A stretch of DNA of 64,000 nt, taken from the NCBI GenBank assembly GCA_034336665.1, contig JAPFBE010000002.1:6556146-6620145 (forward strand), given 5' to 3'. The stretch's first letter is position 1; every line of letters begins with the position of its first letter. Source of the DNA: Luscinia megarhynchos. Lineage: Eukaryota > Chordata > Aves > Passeriformes > Turdidae. The translations under genes and the position numbers were made by a program. The notes under the pieces are model-generated. The model made no database searches. It was not told where the DNA came from and saw only the letters and a program-made list of their open reading frames with translations. This document shows positions 1-14,636 of this stretch, piece after piece.

Positions 1-285
1 TCTAGATGCAGGTCACTGTTCTAGAAAATCTATTGGGTAAGTGGATAGATTTTGTCTGTTGGAAATAGTAATGGCAAGATCTCTGGGAAATTTTTCATTC
101 AAAATGAAAATTCAGCTGTATTAGAACCTTTAATCCTACCGTTCATATGAAAGAGGAATAAAAGCCCATATGTTGCAGTCTGACACGTAATAAGCAGGAC
201 AGTTTGAGTCCTTTAGTCTAAGTTACTTTTTCTTTAAAAATTATATTTTTTAATCTTTTAAAATAATGCAAAGACAACAAGTCAT

Positions 286-297
286 CCCCCCCCCCCC
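286..297. repeat. poly(C) run of 12
   Basis: Twelve consecutive C residues in otherwise AT-rich sequence. A homopolymer like this is prone to length error in sequencing and to slippage. Confidence 0.9.
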
Positions 298-3200
298 TTA
301 AAATAGAATAAGACTTTTTTAGAATTTAGCATTTGGCTCAGAATAAATATACACATGTGTATCTATATGTATGTGTATACATATGCATGCATACATAAAC
401 TTCCCACAATTTCTAGGGAGCAAAATAACAGTACATATCAACTATAATATTCAGAAAGAAGTCACACTAAAATAACCAAATCTGTGAAGTTGTTACATAA
501 ACAATATAGTTGCATATGTAAAGGGTCATTATTATATATATTTACAAGAAAAACAAACTATTTGAATTATGTTGCTTAACAATAAAATACTATTTTCCAC
601 ATTTTGTATGTGTGGATTTATATGTTTGAAAGAAGTGAGAAATTTTTCCAGTGAGATTTGCCAACAGAAATTTCACAGGGAACCTGCCCCATGGGCTTTC
701 TACTTCTGTCTTTGTCCCTAACCAGGTCCAATCCCCTTTCCATTGCTCCTTTCATCTAGGTTTGTCCACACACAGGACAAGTCCTCTTCCCTACTGTCCC
801 TCATAGCTCCAAACCTCTCTTGGATCCAGTCTTCCTTCAGGCTCCTACTTCTCCATGCTGTCACTCTCTAGTCCTGGTTGACTACTTGTGCATTTATTGT
901 TTCACTCCATATCTTTTATCTTCCCTGGCTCTTGTCCTGTCTCCATTTGAATTACACATTCTCTTTTCTCCATCCACCATGAATATGGTCACATGAAACA
1001 TAGAAAAGTAAAGGGTCCCTGGTGTCACCTCTGCCATTTCCCAAGACAGGCATAGTGGGAAGCTAGAATTTCAAGGGGCACAGAAATAATTTGATAATCC
1101 TAAAAGAGGCAAGAAGATATGGGCTTTACTTGGTGAAATGAATAGGATAAAGATACTGTGGAATTGGTGCTCATGGAGTTTGGAATTGGATGGAGATTTT
1201 TGGGAAGCACTTACACAAATACCTGTTGGATGTGACTCAGATAAGCTGATCTTGTCCATGTGCCAGTGATTTTCGGAGGTTGCCTCCTGAGGTTCCTTTT
1301 TATGTGAATTTTTAGGGGATGTAGCTATTGAAAGTTCCAAAGTAAACATGTGCCAACTACATTTCTCAAAGGTTTGGAATATAATCAAGCATGGGTGGCT
1401 TGTCACAGGATACCTGAAGATACACGTCTAACCCAATGCTCCTACTCCTCACCACATTCAGAGTTCTGCTCTTAATTATGACATATTTTTTAAATGGGCA
1501 AAAATATCCCACATTTCCCTATCTTCCTTGGGAACTACTGAAGTATTTTAGCAGAAATTGCCTTCAAAAATATTCAGGAGGAGTTAGCCAACCAGGTGGA
1601 AATACTAAGAGCAGCAGCAAAGGTCTTAAAATAGGAAATACTGGGCTACTTCAATTACAGAAGATGCTGCAAGTTCTGCCAATATTTTTCCTTTAGGCTC
1701 TCACAAAATGGGGAAGCAAAGAGAGAAATATCTCACAACTTCACAGAATCCCTTAAGCCTCCTATGTTCCCATTTAAAAGGGATTATGAAATAAAATGGA
1801 GTAGGAAGCTCCTCAAAATTTCAAAGGAAACTCTTGTATCGATGCCAAAATTGCTATTTTAATATTTTTTCCCATGTCTGACGAATTTTAAGGTATCCCT
1901 CATTAGCATAACTGTCATTCTTTGCTTTGCTTTTTTCTCTTTGCTGTTTTTATTCACCCTTTGACTTGGTGTTGAAGAATGCAACTTGAAATAGAAAGTA
2001 TAGAAAGAGGGAATTTAATTGACATTAATTCCTATGAATTTAATTTGTTTTCTTTTTCACTAATCCAGGTATACTAACTGAATAATGCTCTGTAAAGATA
2101 CATCTTTGTCAAAAGACACAGCAAACAACACTGCAGCCCACGGGGTGAAAAAAAAAGAAAAAAGAAAAGAGAGAACTAGATTAAGCCTTTTGTTTTAAAT
2201 ACACTCATTTTAAAACCAAATTGATTGAGAAAGCAGCTCTGACTACTATGGTTTGAGTAGTGCTCTCTTCCCTCTCTTTCATGTTTTCATCACTGACAGC
2301 AAAGATATAGATGGAGGCCAATAAAACAGGATTTGGACCTTTCACCTCGTCTGTTAATGGATATCTGTTTGAAACTAAATAAGGCTTTCTCCTTCCTCTT
2401 TTCCCCGGTCTGATTTCTGCCTATCCCTTTTTCATTTCCATCTGAAAAAGATGGAAATTCTAGTCCATATACTCAGACTATATCCCTATTTATATCAAGG
2501 TGGGTTTCTACCATTCATGGAAATAGAAAGGAACTTTAAAGTATGCATAAATAAATTACCCCTACAACCCACTTTTCAGCTGGCTTGTACTTCCAGATGG
2601 TATAAAGAGATCCAAGTATAAAGTAGCATTAGGCTACTATCCCCAGTGGTTGAACTTCTCAAAAATAATAAATAATCAAAAATAAGCATTACAAAAATAA
2701 AAAATAGCCACCATTTTTAGTAAAATTTTTCATTTCAGATGCCAATTTCAGTCTTGTTTTTCCAAATTTAAGGGAAAATATATAAAAGTTTTTTGCAATT
2801 TGCCTTGCAGGACTGATTGGGAAAAAAATTAAAAGATCCATTTGGAAAGAGTATATTAATATCAGTCAGGATGGAGTACACTGGGTTTAATTTTAGTGTT
2901 CTTCTCTTTTCCTTTCTGTGCCTTCTTTCTGGTTATCCTAGGAATCACTAATTATTCAAACATTGTAGACTACACTGGTAAATTTGCTCATGTAACAACC
3001 TAAAAGCCTGCTGGTGATCCTCTTTGTTCAAAAGTAACTCTGTTTAGCTCCACAGATTTGCTTCTAATGAATCCTAGTAACTATCAGATAGAAAAGAGAC
3101 CCCCAAGAACCCATCCTAAATGTGCTCATGTCATCTGCTTCAAGTTTAGTGTGCTTTGATTTATATTCTTAAGGAAATATGAGGCTACTTTGCAGCTTTT

Positions 3201-3853
3201 TTTTAAATTAAAAGTGTAGCTGAAATTCACCTATATACCTTAATGTTTGTTGTATCACAAATGAATGACATCGTGATACCCTAGAGGTTAGAAAAAAATT
3301 TCAACACACTGGCCAGATTAAAAGCAGAGATTTTTGTGCAGTTTGTAATTCAATAAAATGCTGTGGTACTTCATGGTCAGAAGGAAATACGCCCTCAGAA
3401 GCATCTGTTTCTTCTGTGTCCTTCATGAGAGTCAAAGGGTACTTTACAATCCAATCCAATGCTGGATATAACCTTTTAAATAAATAAACCGTGGTTTAAG
3501 GATTTAGAAAGCACTAGATCAAAGAATGTAATCTTTGAGATCTAATAACTACAGTGATGGGTCTAGCATAAGGACATGAGCAGAGTAGAACAAAGGTTTA
3601 CTGAATATCCACAGTGCCTCTTGGGTTAAAATTCATTACAGAGTCACTCTAAATCCCTAGTTAGGGGGCAACCCTAAATTTCTCTTCTTGCTAAGATCCA
3701 GCATGACACTTAAAAATAAACAGAAAACAATATATTTAGAGGAAGAAACTCCAATTTTTCATCTTCTTTTGTGCTGTTGTTTGACTATTCAAAATCCAGG
3801 GCTTATTTTCCAAATACCTGCCAATTTCAGTTTCAGCCTCCAGGTTTTTGGCT

Positions 3854-3862
3854 ACACACACA

Positions 3863-3894
<32 letters not shown>

Positions 3895-3907
3895 TACAGA
3901 CACACAT
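3854..3907. repeat. (CA)n microsatellite
   Basis: A CA dinucleotide array interrupted by single T substitutions. It produces the low-complexity Thr-His and Val-Cys frames on the two strands, which are not genes. Confidence 0.95.
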
Positions 3908-6900
3908 GGATTTCTACTCTCCAGGATTAACCAAGTGGAGATGAAGAACTGGCTCATTTTTCCCAGCAGTACGTGTCTATATCCTCTTGTAACCAGAGGA
4001 GAGCCAGCCTTTAGCATTACATTGTCTAACACACAGTGTGCTGCTCACGTGAGCTTTCCCAATAAGTTGTGGGGATACTTATGGATGTGTTCAAATGGTT
4101 CCATGATCACCCTTGAAATAAGCAATAGCACCAAAACAAACAGATAGCCGTGTGCAGAGCTATTGTGAACCCTTCACATGCTGTTTTAGAGCACTCCAAG
4201 TTTGTCATCTGTCAGGCTTTGAAATTGTAAGCGTTGCTCACCAACTCACACACAAAAAGTTTTCTTGCCTACTTTGGTGACAAGCTGGAGCAGGTGGCGA
4301 ATACTGCACACAGACTTCTGGAAAAATCTTGTTATCTTTCTTTATTTCCCACCATGGGCATTACAACAGACAAACCATCACTTCTGCCTACTGCTCAACC
4401 AGCATCTTGTCAAATCTGGCTGCAAGATTAAGCTTCCCCAATTCTGAATTCAATATTGCAAGCCTAAGGACATAAGAATCAAACTGGAACATTCTGGGTT
4501 TTGGAGTTGTTTTTTTCCCTCTTAATGGACAAAATTGTTTCTGCTCGAAGATCATAGTTTGCCCTGACTCTAATGATAAATCAGCATGACTGACACTAAG
4601 CAAAATGTGTTTGGTATTTTCTCCTTTATCCTTCCACATTAGAAGCCACTTCTATGTTTACCACAACTTTCAACCTTTCTTCCAAAAGATTAGAATTAAA
4701 CAAATCAGATATTATTTCTGCTTTGTATAATCCATTTGAAAAATGTGTAGCACATTTTGTACACAGAAAGGCATGGGTGCAGCAAAGAGAAGGTAAGATT
4801 TAATGGCCAGCAATCTCGCAATAACTGTTGGTTTCCTATAGCAGCATAATTCTTCTTTATTCCAGATTATATTATTTCACTGGAACAGTGTCCTACTAAC
4901 AAAGCCAGGACTCCAGACGCATTCAGCTCTTGGCAGCATCTCATTCTAGTAGCAAAGGTCATAGACCCAATGACAGTGTCTCAGAAATACCAGACTTAAC
5001 CATTATCAGAATTATTTGCATCTTTAGCCCTTTTTTTTTCCCTTTGTATTTTTAAAGGTGTATTCAGTAACAATCAGGAACATTTCTCCATTGTAATAAT
5101 TAAGAAAAACCCAAAACAATGACAGCCTTTAACGTGACATACTGTGAAAAATGAAAGCTGTTGCTAGTTGGCCACTGATAGGAAACAATGTGATTTTAAT
5201 TCATAAGCTTGAAACAAGGATATCAAGCATTCTAGTTATTGATATTGCTGTTTCATTCTTAGTCTGTGCTGCAAATCTATATTTAGCTATTTATTTTCAA
5301 AAAAAAAAAAAAAAAGTATGTCTTCCAGGAATGGGCTAAAGCCATCAGCTTTTTATTCCGGTAAAACTTCATTGCACTTGATACATAAGAAAAGCTCAAG
5401 AAAAAACTGTGTTAGAGCTCCATAAGTAGGATTTGTAAGTGAAAAAGCAGTTAGACACATAAACAGTGAAAAGTACAACATTTTGGTACAGAAGTATGAC
5501 CATATGTCTAACAGCAGTTGTGTCATACTATTAACATGGCTTTCACTAATTTGCTTGCAAAAAACCCATAGTCTGTTATTTTCTATTTCTCGAAACTTGT
5601 TTCCATAGCAAGGGATAGCTAAAAAACACTTTTGTCTTTTACTGTTGCCCCTGTAGATTTCCTTTTGGAAGTGCCATTCCATAGCTGGATTGTGCCTTCC
5701 AAATGCACGTAAGTCCAAGATCCCTGAAAATGCTAGCAACTTTTATAAGTTACTTTATGGAATCAGCAACTGAAATAGCACTAAGTTCCATTGTAACTTT
5801 TTTTTTTCCTTTTGCTTAAGGTTTGATTTTCCTTTACAATGCCCTTCCCTACTTGTGGATTCAGAATCCCATCCTGGAATGAGCCACCTTTGGGGATAGG
5901 TCATATTTAGCAAGTAGTTTTAGATAACACTAACTGGAAATATCACAGGGTCAAAAATTACTCTCTCAAGTGTGATTTTGTCCACTGCTTGTCAAATTAT
6001 TGGATTTTTTTTACAGTAAAGTGGCAGAGGAAAGCCCACCAAGACAAGACCTATGTGTTTTGACAAGACCAACTATCAGAGTTCTGCCCTGTAAATTCTC
6101 ATTCACATGTACAAAGGACATGGGACAGCTGTACATCTACAGCAGAGAGCAAGATGCATTTATGAGGCCCTCATCTCTGAAAATAATTTCTTCAACTCTA
6201 AGTCATTAAACAGTATCAATTGCTATTACTCATGTGAGTAAAAGTTTGTCAGAGATAGTTTTGCTATATATAGTATGGCATATGCAAAATCTTTTCTATA
6301 CAGCTTAAGAAAATTTAATTTATATAATTCACCAAGGATTGTTGGAAATAAAGATCTTTGCATGCCCTCTTTCTCCCCCCAACCTTTTTTTATGAAGTTT
6401 TCTTCCACTACCTCTTTTAAGAATGCCTAGAAATTTAGAACAGTCCCTTGATCTTCAAAATTTTCTTTTGATCAAACAGTTAGATAAAGCACTGCTGTAG
6501 AACAGCACCACCAGTCAACAGAGAATCAGCAGCAAACATCAGCTAATATTTCTCTTTTGAAGGAGGAATACTACACATCATAGAGGTTTTGAAGCCAACA
6601 TCGAAACAAAACTCCCTCAAGTGATAGTCCACTTGCCTGTGGCCTTGATATCCTCAAAAAGTGAGCATTCAACACCCTTGAGTTATTATCCTTATTCTTA
6701 ATACCCCTTTCTAATTGTAAAACAGTTTGCATAACAATTATTTAGTTAGCATTTAGGCCAGACTTTGTTATATTGATTAGCATTAGCAGTATCTCAATAG
6801 GCTTGTTGGGCCAGATCCTGCCAATTGTTCTATATATGTGAGGAGTTCCATCTAATTCAGATCATTCTGTGCACTTGAAGGTTTAGCAATTGCAGACTTC

Positions 6901-9900
6901 TTATGGGCTTAAGTGATTTGCAGACCAACTTTTAAGTACATGCTTAAGTCTAGTTAAGTTTAGTGAGAGAGAAATTTGCATATATTCAAAATTGCCTGAT
7001 CTGAGGTTCTTCCATTTTTAGAATTTCAGAATAAAAAGCTACATTACTAATGTTGCTGAACAATGTAAATCACAGAAAAAAAGAATTTTTTGCCATATTT
7101 TCATCTAATGTTGAAAGTGCTGTATACAATTTCTCTTCGATTGTCCTTTTATTTTCTTCCATTTGAGTTGCAGTTAGGATCAGAGAAGAAAAATAAAAGT
7201 CTTGTTACAGCTACAGGTCACTGTAAGATAAGAGGCTCAGCAGTCACTTCTATGCACTGTACACACAAAAATGGGCCAGACTGATATTTAGTTTATCAGT
7301 CTAGAATCTAGGAAACATAACAGAGGTACTTGAATGTAAATGCATTGCCAAAAGATAATAATCTACATCACTGGAGGAGAGTCACTTGTCCAGCAATTTA
7401 AAGGTCATTTGATGTACTTCATTTTTGTTTTACAATTAGAATATAGTGAATACATGCAGAGTACAAATCACAGCTTTTTTTAAATTTGACCTCTTAATTG
7501 GCTGGCCTGACCCACAGATGAGACAGCACAGTGGTACAGAACAGAAAAGAATAAGGAAATTCAATAAGAAAAAAATACTAAAGATGCTTTTAGAAAGCTG
7601 ATTTCAATTAAAATCCAATTTTGGTGTGAAAAGAATAAAAATCTTTTTAAGTATGAATCAAAATGATAAAAATTCATATTTTCTGCTGTAAAAACAGAAG
7701 TCAACAGAAAAATGCATTCTTTTGCTGGAATCCAGGCCTAGGACCAAAGAATTTACATATATTAAATTAACAAGATCCAAAGTCCTCTACAACAAATATT
7801 TATGCTGTAAAATATTACAGCCACATTCCTGCATCTCCTTACAATAATAATTCTTAGGGACACAGTATTCTAGAGAGTGTATACAACAGAGGGTTTCTGC
7901 AAAGATGGAATGCTTCATTATCAGAGTACCAGCTTGTTCATAAATATTAAAAAGTACGGTTTTGAAGTTTTTCAAATATATTTCTTGCTGTTTACATTGT
8001 CTCTCTACAGCTGAAAAAACCAGTCAATGTGTACCTGTCCATAGGTCTCTCCCTCGTAGCCTTGAACTGCAGAAAAACACTGCTGGTGACTGCAAAGGAC
8101 TACAACGTTTGGTCTGGATACACAGTCAGCAGCCAAGGGGACAAGTAATCTGGCCCTACTTATGCAAGTAGTCATTCTTACAGTAATGGGACTAATTCTT
8201 ACTTGAAAGAACAGGATTTCTCCCAAACTGCAGACAAAAGGGCACAATTCCTTGCTGTCTTATAAAAGTGGGTCCTAAATTTACATTTATTTTCTGTTGG
8301 TATATGTTATAGGCAATTCTTTATATTAGATTAGAGCTGGAAACAGATATTCCAAGAGAAAAGGAACTTCTCTACTGCTACAAGAAAAATCATGTAGCGA
8401 TTGCTCAAGATAAAATAATATTAAAGATCTGATCTTCATTTGGTAAAAATTAGACTCCTGGATACATATTAGTCTGCCTTATAAAACAACACTGACAACC
8501 GATTAAACTTCTGAAAAGTGACCAAAAGTTACAAAATTAATGGCTTCTCTGAAACATGTTCTATAGTGGTTAATCATGAGGAAGAGCACAAAAAAAAATT
8601 TAAATGGCAACAAACTGAAACAGAACAGAAAGACCCACACTGGCTGCAGTAATGTATCAGATTCATAAATTGGGCTTCAGAGAACCCTCTGTGGGAAAAG
8701 AGCATGTTTACCCTTGCATAAATAGCTTTTACTACATGGTGAGATCATATGGAGGATACCATTGCAACACAGAAATAAACACACTAAACTTGCAGAAAGA
8801 GAGCTCAAACACAGCAATAATAACCGCAAACACGTTCGTATTTGAAGGAGAATGGTACCTAATTTGCTTCTTTCAATACACAGAGATCTAATTTAAGCTG
8901 GTCCCCTCCCCTTTCCCACTTTACTATATTTGCAAGAGCCAGTGAACACAGAAATGTGCAGCCAGCCTGGGCCCTCAGGCCGGTGGATCAAGATGGCAGG
9001 CTGGCCTGGGCTCCCCTGGGGACAGCAGAGCCAGAAGGGTGATTGGACACAGTGACCTGTCTGCATGAGATGAGACAAAAACAGGAGGGCTGTAATGCTG
9101 ATGAACTAACCTGTCACTCACAAGCTCAGGTCTGAAGGGAAAAAAAAAAAAAAAAAAGGAAAAAAAAAAGATGGAGAGACAAAAAAGAATAAGGTATAGT
9201 AGAGGTTTAAGGAAGCATACAAGGCAGACAAATTACAACATCATTGGAATAATTAGATGACACATTTAATTACCTGTTAATTCAGATGGGCTCAGGATAT
9301 ACAGGGAATATGGCATAAAATCCAGCTAATAGTTTCTATAAGAGCAAAACACAATTGAAGAAATAATGGATATTGTGGTTTGGCATGCAAGGAAGGATGC
9401 TACAGACTATTGCTGGCAGGGATCAGGGTTTCATGCCAAACACTCCAGTTATGAATCAAAATCACAATGAGCAATGAGCTTCTAGATCTTGACACACAAG
9501 GCAAGGAGGTTGTTCTTCAGAGTACTTGGCTGTTTTATTGCTTGCTTGGGGGAGGAAAAATCCAGAGGGAAGGTTCACAAGCAATTCTGCACCCTGGACC
9601 CAGTACACCCAGGCGCTGGATAATGGTTGTAGCACTCTGCCCACCATTGCCATCAACAGTGGGAACCACTGTGGGCTGGTGGTTTAAGACAGAGGAAATC
9701 CAGATTGTTTTTTTTAAAAAAAAGGTCAAAAATGCATTTAATGATGAACAAGTACTTGGTGTTGAAAATGCCTTTAAATCAGTTGCTTCTGCTATTCCAT
9801 TTGTGTCATACACAGACTAATGCTTGAACTACAAAAAATTGCTAGTGTGTCTGATCTCCATTGCATCAGGTATACATGTACAGTTTGTATTTTTAATTAG

Positions 9901-12900
9901 GCAAGTTCACATTCCATGAGCAGTAAACAAGACTGAATTTAGAGCTACATCTGCAGGACTAGTCAAAAAAACTCAAGCTCTGGATGGAAAAAATACAACG
10001 GTGACTTAAAAAGGCCAAATTATAAACATTTATCCAATTTTTTGGGTTTGGAGGTTTGAAATTTAAAAAATACTTTTAAGAACTTTTTCTATTAGTGTCA
10101 AGAAATAAATGTCTCTTCTAAAACTATGCAACTACTAAATATGCAACCTTAACAATTTATCAATACAAAATAGAGACTCTTTTCTCTTAAAGTTTATACA
10201 GAAAGTCTATTTTCAGCAAAATATGGTTATTATGATGATTGACCTGAGATCTCCACATTTTAACTAACTCTTTTATTATGTGACCAGAAAATACATAATT
10301 TTTTATCAGAAAATAAATATTTTCAAACTTTTTATTCTATCTTAACACATAGCTAATAACAACCAAACGCTGGACAATTAATTAAAACAAAAACATACTT
10401 AAAAATTTTGTGGATTTATGAACACATTTTGATGTGCACATTTACATATATGAAATGTAAATATGCACACATGCTGATCTGAAAAAAATGTTTGCAGCAC
10501 CTAAGAGAGTAAGTTTCAGAAAAATAACATCTATAAAGTCTAACACAGAAAACATACAGAAATTAGTCACCTAAAATACCTAAATTTATTTTTCTTTTAA
10601 GTATATGCTCTTGCTATTAATTTTAGGAAATTAAATACACTAATACATGATATAAACATTTTTCCAGACATTCACTAAACTTTTTTTAATTCATGAAATA
10701 TGGAATGTTACACAGAAAAAAAATCCTTCTACCATTTCCAGCCACAAAACCACTTTCTGAGAGTTGGCAAGCCTTAAATATAAAATAGCTAACTTACACT
10801 TTCTTACATGTGAAAACAAAAGTTACATTAAAGAGATATTACAAGCTTTTAGATTTATAAAGATTTCAGGGTACATTTTCTGTCAAGTGTACTTGCTCAA
10901 AACGTTGCCATCATATCTGCCTTAGAATCATTTAGTGTCTTTCTGTAAGACTAAACAAGTAAAACAAAAAGGTAATTAACACAGTCTAAAATACATTTTT
11001 TGCACATTGTAGTACAGACTAGCATGCCCCACTTTTTAGGTATAAGCCAGCCTAATAGAAAGCTGTTAATGTTTTGGAGGATTTTTAATAAAAAATGCAT
11101 CTTCTATTTTTAAAATATTTAAAGCAATAAAAGTCTGTGGTAAACATGGTATTACATATTTGACATTTTCCGCCCAGAAATGCATTACTATGTACGATGG
11201 TATTAATAAACCATGTGCTTTGAGGGACTTCAGTGCTTTGCCATAATTTAGTTGAAAACAGCGTGTAGAACGCGTATTTTTCTACCATCATATCAACATA
11301 TAGAAAACAAATACTATGTCATCAGCTCAGCAGCATGCGTTCACTATACTGGAAACATATGCAAAAAACCACAAACTTTTGAGAGCTCAAAAAATACCCT
11401 TTACCAGAGACTGATTTACAAGTCAGTGGCTAATGAGAAAGTGTTGAGCACTTAAAATTTTCTTAGAAAAATAAAAACAGGCACCCTCATCTGACTCCGA
11501 CTGCTTTCACAGGAAAACAGCCCTCCCTGTACATCAGAACAAAATCATTTCTTTCCCCACTTCAGGTTATTATTTGAAGCAAATGAAAAGACAATGATTC
11601 TTCTCTCTTCTGGCTAAAGCTCAAAGCAGCATGGTTAAATCACACATATAAAAACTACAGACTTATCAGAAATCACAAAACAGAAAGAGAAGGACTCACT
11701 GACCCATTTGGAAGACAAAGACGACAAAACGGAAAAGCTCTAAAAATCAGCTTGTGAGGCCTTTGAGAGATATTCTTCTGGCATTTCATCACAGCAGCCC
11801 CAGACCAGTTCACTTCCCTGGATACAGGGAGGGAGAACTAAATAGAGCTGTTTATTAAAGCTGTTGTGCTGGATTGCATTAGGAAGCACGAGCAGACCAC
11901 CTGGACCTTTCAGATTGTGGCAGTGTTTAATTTGCAGGCTGCCCCTCTGCAGCAGCAAAGACTACAACGTTTACCAAGCTCAATCACACATTATCTGGAT
12001 TAGGAGTATAAGAAGAAAAAATAAAAATAAAAAATTAAAGCCACAGCATCTAGTACAGGAATACAGTCAAAATAAAAATAATGAACAGCATTACAAATAG
12101 AAAGCAACTCCCCAGCAAACATAACACTTTCACTTCTCAGTTCCTCTACTTCAGCATATTTAAACAAAATAAAACAGCAAATTAAAAAATACATTGATTT
12201 GGTAAAGCTCAGACTGAATTACAAACGGGGTTTATTAGAAGAAAAGGATGGTAATTTAGGTTTTTCTAGTGATTCCCTGGCCAGATTATTGTGTTTCTTT
12301 TGCCTTTCTCACTTTCAGTACTACACTCGCTGGTAGCTGAAGATACAGATAGAAAGATGGTACTGTAAATATGAATTATGTGAATCATATGGTTAGACCC
12401 TTGTGAAAAAAAAAAATAAAAGGGGAGTTGAGAAATGGCTGACTCCATACCTGACCAATTACAGCTTGCATGGTCCCTGTGTCCTGCTGAGCTGAAAGAT
12501 CGCAATCCATCATATGTAGTCTTTGAAAAGGAGAATGGGGGTTTCTGGCATGCATCTGTCAATCAACTTCTGCACTCACAACCATCACCAAAAGCCAGGG
12601 AAAAAAGTCAAGCTGCTCCACCAAATAGGATGAAATAGTCATGTGACCTTCAGCACACTCACACACATACATACTTCCATAGAACGTATGAATTTTCTGC
12701 AGATATGAAATGACATTGACAAATACCCAATACCAAGTAAATAAAGTGAGACAAACAGCTACTCACCAAAGAGAAAACACTTGCTGTAATCTTCAGCCTA
12801 AAGATTTAATACACCTAAAAGGTATTTTAAACTGAGTGTTTTCTTTAGAGCCTAAACTTTTCAGATAAGGTGATATGATTTTATATATGCAGACAGTGGT

Positions 12901-14553
12901 CAGAACTTTAACCCCTCGCGTCCTCTTGCAGCCTCTATTTTTGTTTCCCCCCCTTTATTCTTTTACTTTATGGCTTTTTGAGTTTTTGATTATTTTTTTC
13001 TTTAAGTTTCTTTTGTGTCAAAGTGAAGTGTGTTGTGTTGCCTTCTTTGGATTTACAGAGATTATGAGAACTCGATAGAAAAAAAAATTGCGAACAGGAA
13101 AAAAAGAAGCAGGGGCTGAGAAACCTGTGTCTGTACTCACAAGTCAAAATATCTCACTGCCTTACTCCACCAGAAGTCAAATGTTTTCTTTACTAGAAAT
13201 ATATATTTAAGTATAAGTTTATGCGAGCTATGATGAGCACTCAAAATATTAAATATTCAGACTATGTAAATCCTACTTACAGAATCCTTTCCATTTTGAA
13301 GGTTAGCAGAGTTTTGGTTCATTCACTGCTCCACTGAACTGACATAAAATGTTGTTACTTAGGAAGGCAAACATTACCATTTTTTTTGAATGGAAGCAGT
13401 TTGTTTCATATATCTCCCCCTCTGAGTTAAGATTTGCAAGAATTTCCAAGACTGTTTTTTATTTGTGTCAAAATATATCAGCCACTTGTCTCCAAAAACT
13501 GAGTGTCCTGAACGACATGCTGCAGCATTGATTGCTGATACGTTATTGGCCAGTGATTGCTGAAGGGTGACATTAATGTAACCTCGTAACACTTTAACCC
13601 TTTGAAGATCAATATAGTCCTCTGGCAATATAGTAGAATAACAGCCCATATACTTTTTGCTGTATTACAGCTTCATATAAATATTAGTGCATTTTTCTGT
13701 CCTCCTCAAATTGCATTTCAGTTACTAGTGCAAACAACATACTTTCCAAAGGATGTCAGAAGCAAAAATGCAGAAAAAAAAAGCAGTCTGGTCTCTATGC
13801 TTAACCTAACAAACCCTTTTCATTTTAGTAAGTTTCTGGCGATATTTTAATATTATTATTTCGTTTTTAAAGGCATTGAAAATATTGATCTTAGCTTTTA
13901 TGGTCAAAGAAATGTGATAATTCATCAACAATATTCTAATTGTAAGCACTTGCCAGTCTAATATTTCCTACCACATAATTTCGAGATTCAACATCCAGAG
14001 GTGTTTGGAATGTGATGGAGCACATGTATATGTGTATATATGTGTGTAAATGCATATGTATGTGCATATGCATGCAAGTATAGAACAAATGAAATGTATA
14101 TTGAGGGAGCGAGATAGGGAATATCCAGCTTACCTTTGCATTCTTTGAGTTTTTACAATACAATTATTTTTTTTAATGTTAAGAAAAACTTAAGAAAGGA
14201 AATTTTGATACATATTTTAAAAATTAGAAATAAGAACAATTCACATGTAGATGCATGGGGACCCAGAAGTGTTCCTAGGACAACAAAATATTTTATCACA
14301 ACAAATTTTTCAAATCAAGCATTTTTAGAAAGATATACAATATTAACAATGAAACATTGCCTCTGGGAGGAGGAAGGAGTACTTGAAATGTTGTTTCCAA
14401 CATCTGCTATGCATTTCATTTATAAACATAATTAAAATGCACCATTTGGGCTGAAATCTTATCTGCTTCTTACTCATGAAGGAAAATACACTGAACTAAT
14501 ACCTTGGGCTGCCTTCTGGTCAGCTGAGAATTTGCTGCGGTCTCTTCCTGCAG

Positions 14554-14636
14554 GACAATTCTATGGAAAAACCAGGCAGTATTGTGAAGGCCATAATCAA
14601 CATCCATATCATGGCAAGCAATTCAAAATACAACTG
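14554..14636 (+). other. possible exon with strong splice-like edges, strand uncertain
   Basis: On the plus strand this 83-base segment follows a pyrimidine-rich tract ending in CTTCCTGCAG and is followed by GTAAGA, both close to the splice consensus. Two of the three plus frames are open: the first from its first base, and one starting at the third base. The minus strand is also open over 14520-14633, after a pyrimidine-rich acceptor-like tract ending CTTACCAG; that frame encodes 37 residues with a hydrophobic run (LLAMIWMLIMAFTIL) and then a stop. The two readings are mutually exclusive as coding exons. No protein family was recognised in either, so this may be a non-coding RNA exon or chance. 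Confidence 0.25.

Larger units (their letters stand above)
1..14500. other. AT-rich non-coding stretch, no gene supported
   Basis: No open frame here looks like a conserved protein; all are short and lack recognisable motifs. The stretch holds a run of 12 C at 286-297, alternating TATG/CATA-type sequence near 345-400 and 14020-14075, a CA repeat near 3854-3907, and A-runs near 5289-5305 and 9139-9169. A modest GC-richer patch lies near 8930-9070. I saw no tRNA, rRNA or clear transposon in it. Old degraded repeats may be present that I cannot recognise by eye. Confidence 0.6.

Noticed and set aside
3688..4147. Overlapping frames with Thr-His or Val-Cys repeats
   Set aside because: Translation of the CA microsatellite.
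13263..13345. Minus-strand segment before a GTAAGTAGG donor
   Set aside because: Stops in all three frames, so not a coding exon; no other evidence for a non-coding exon.
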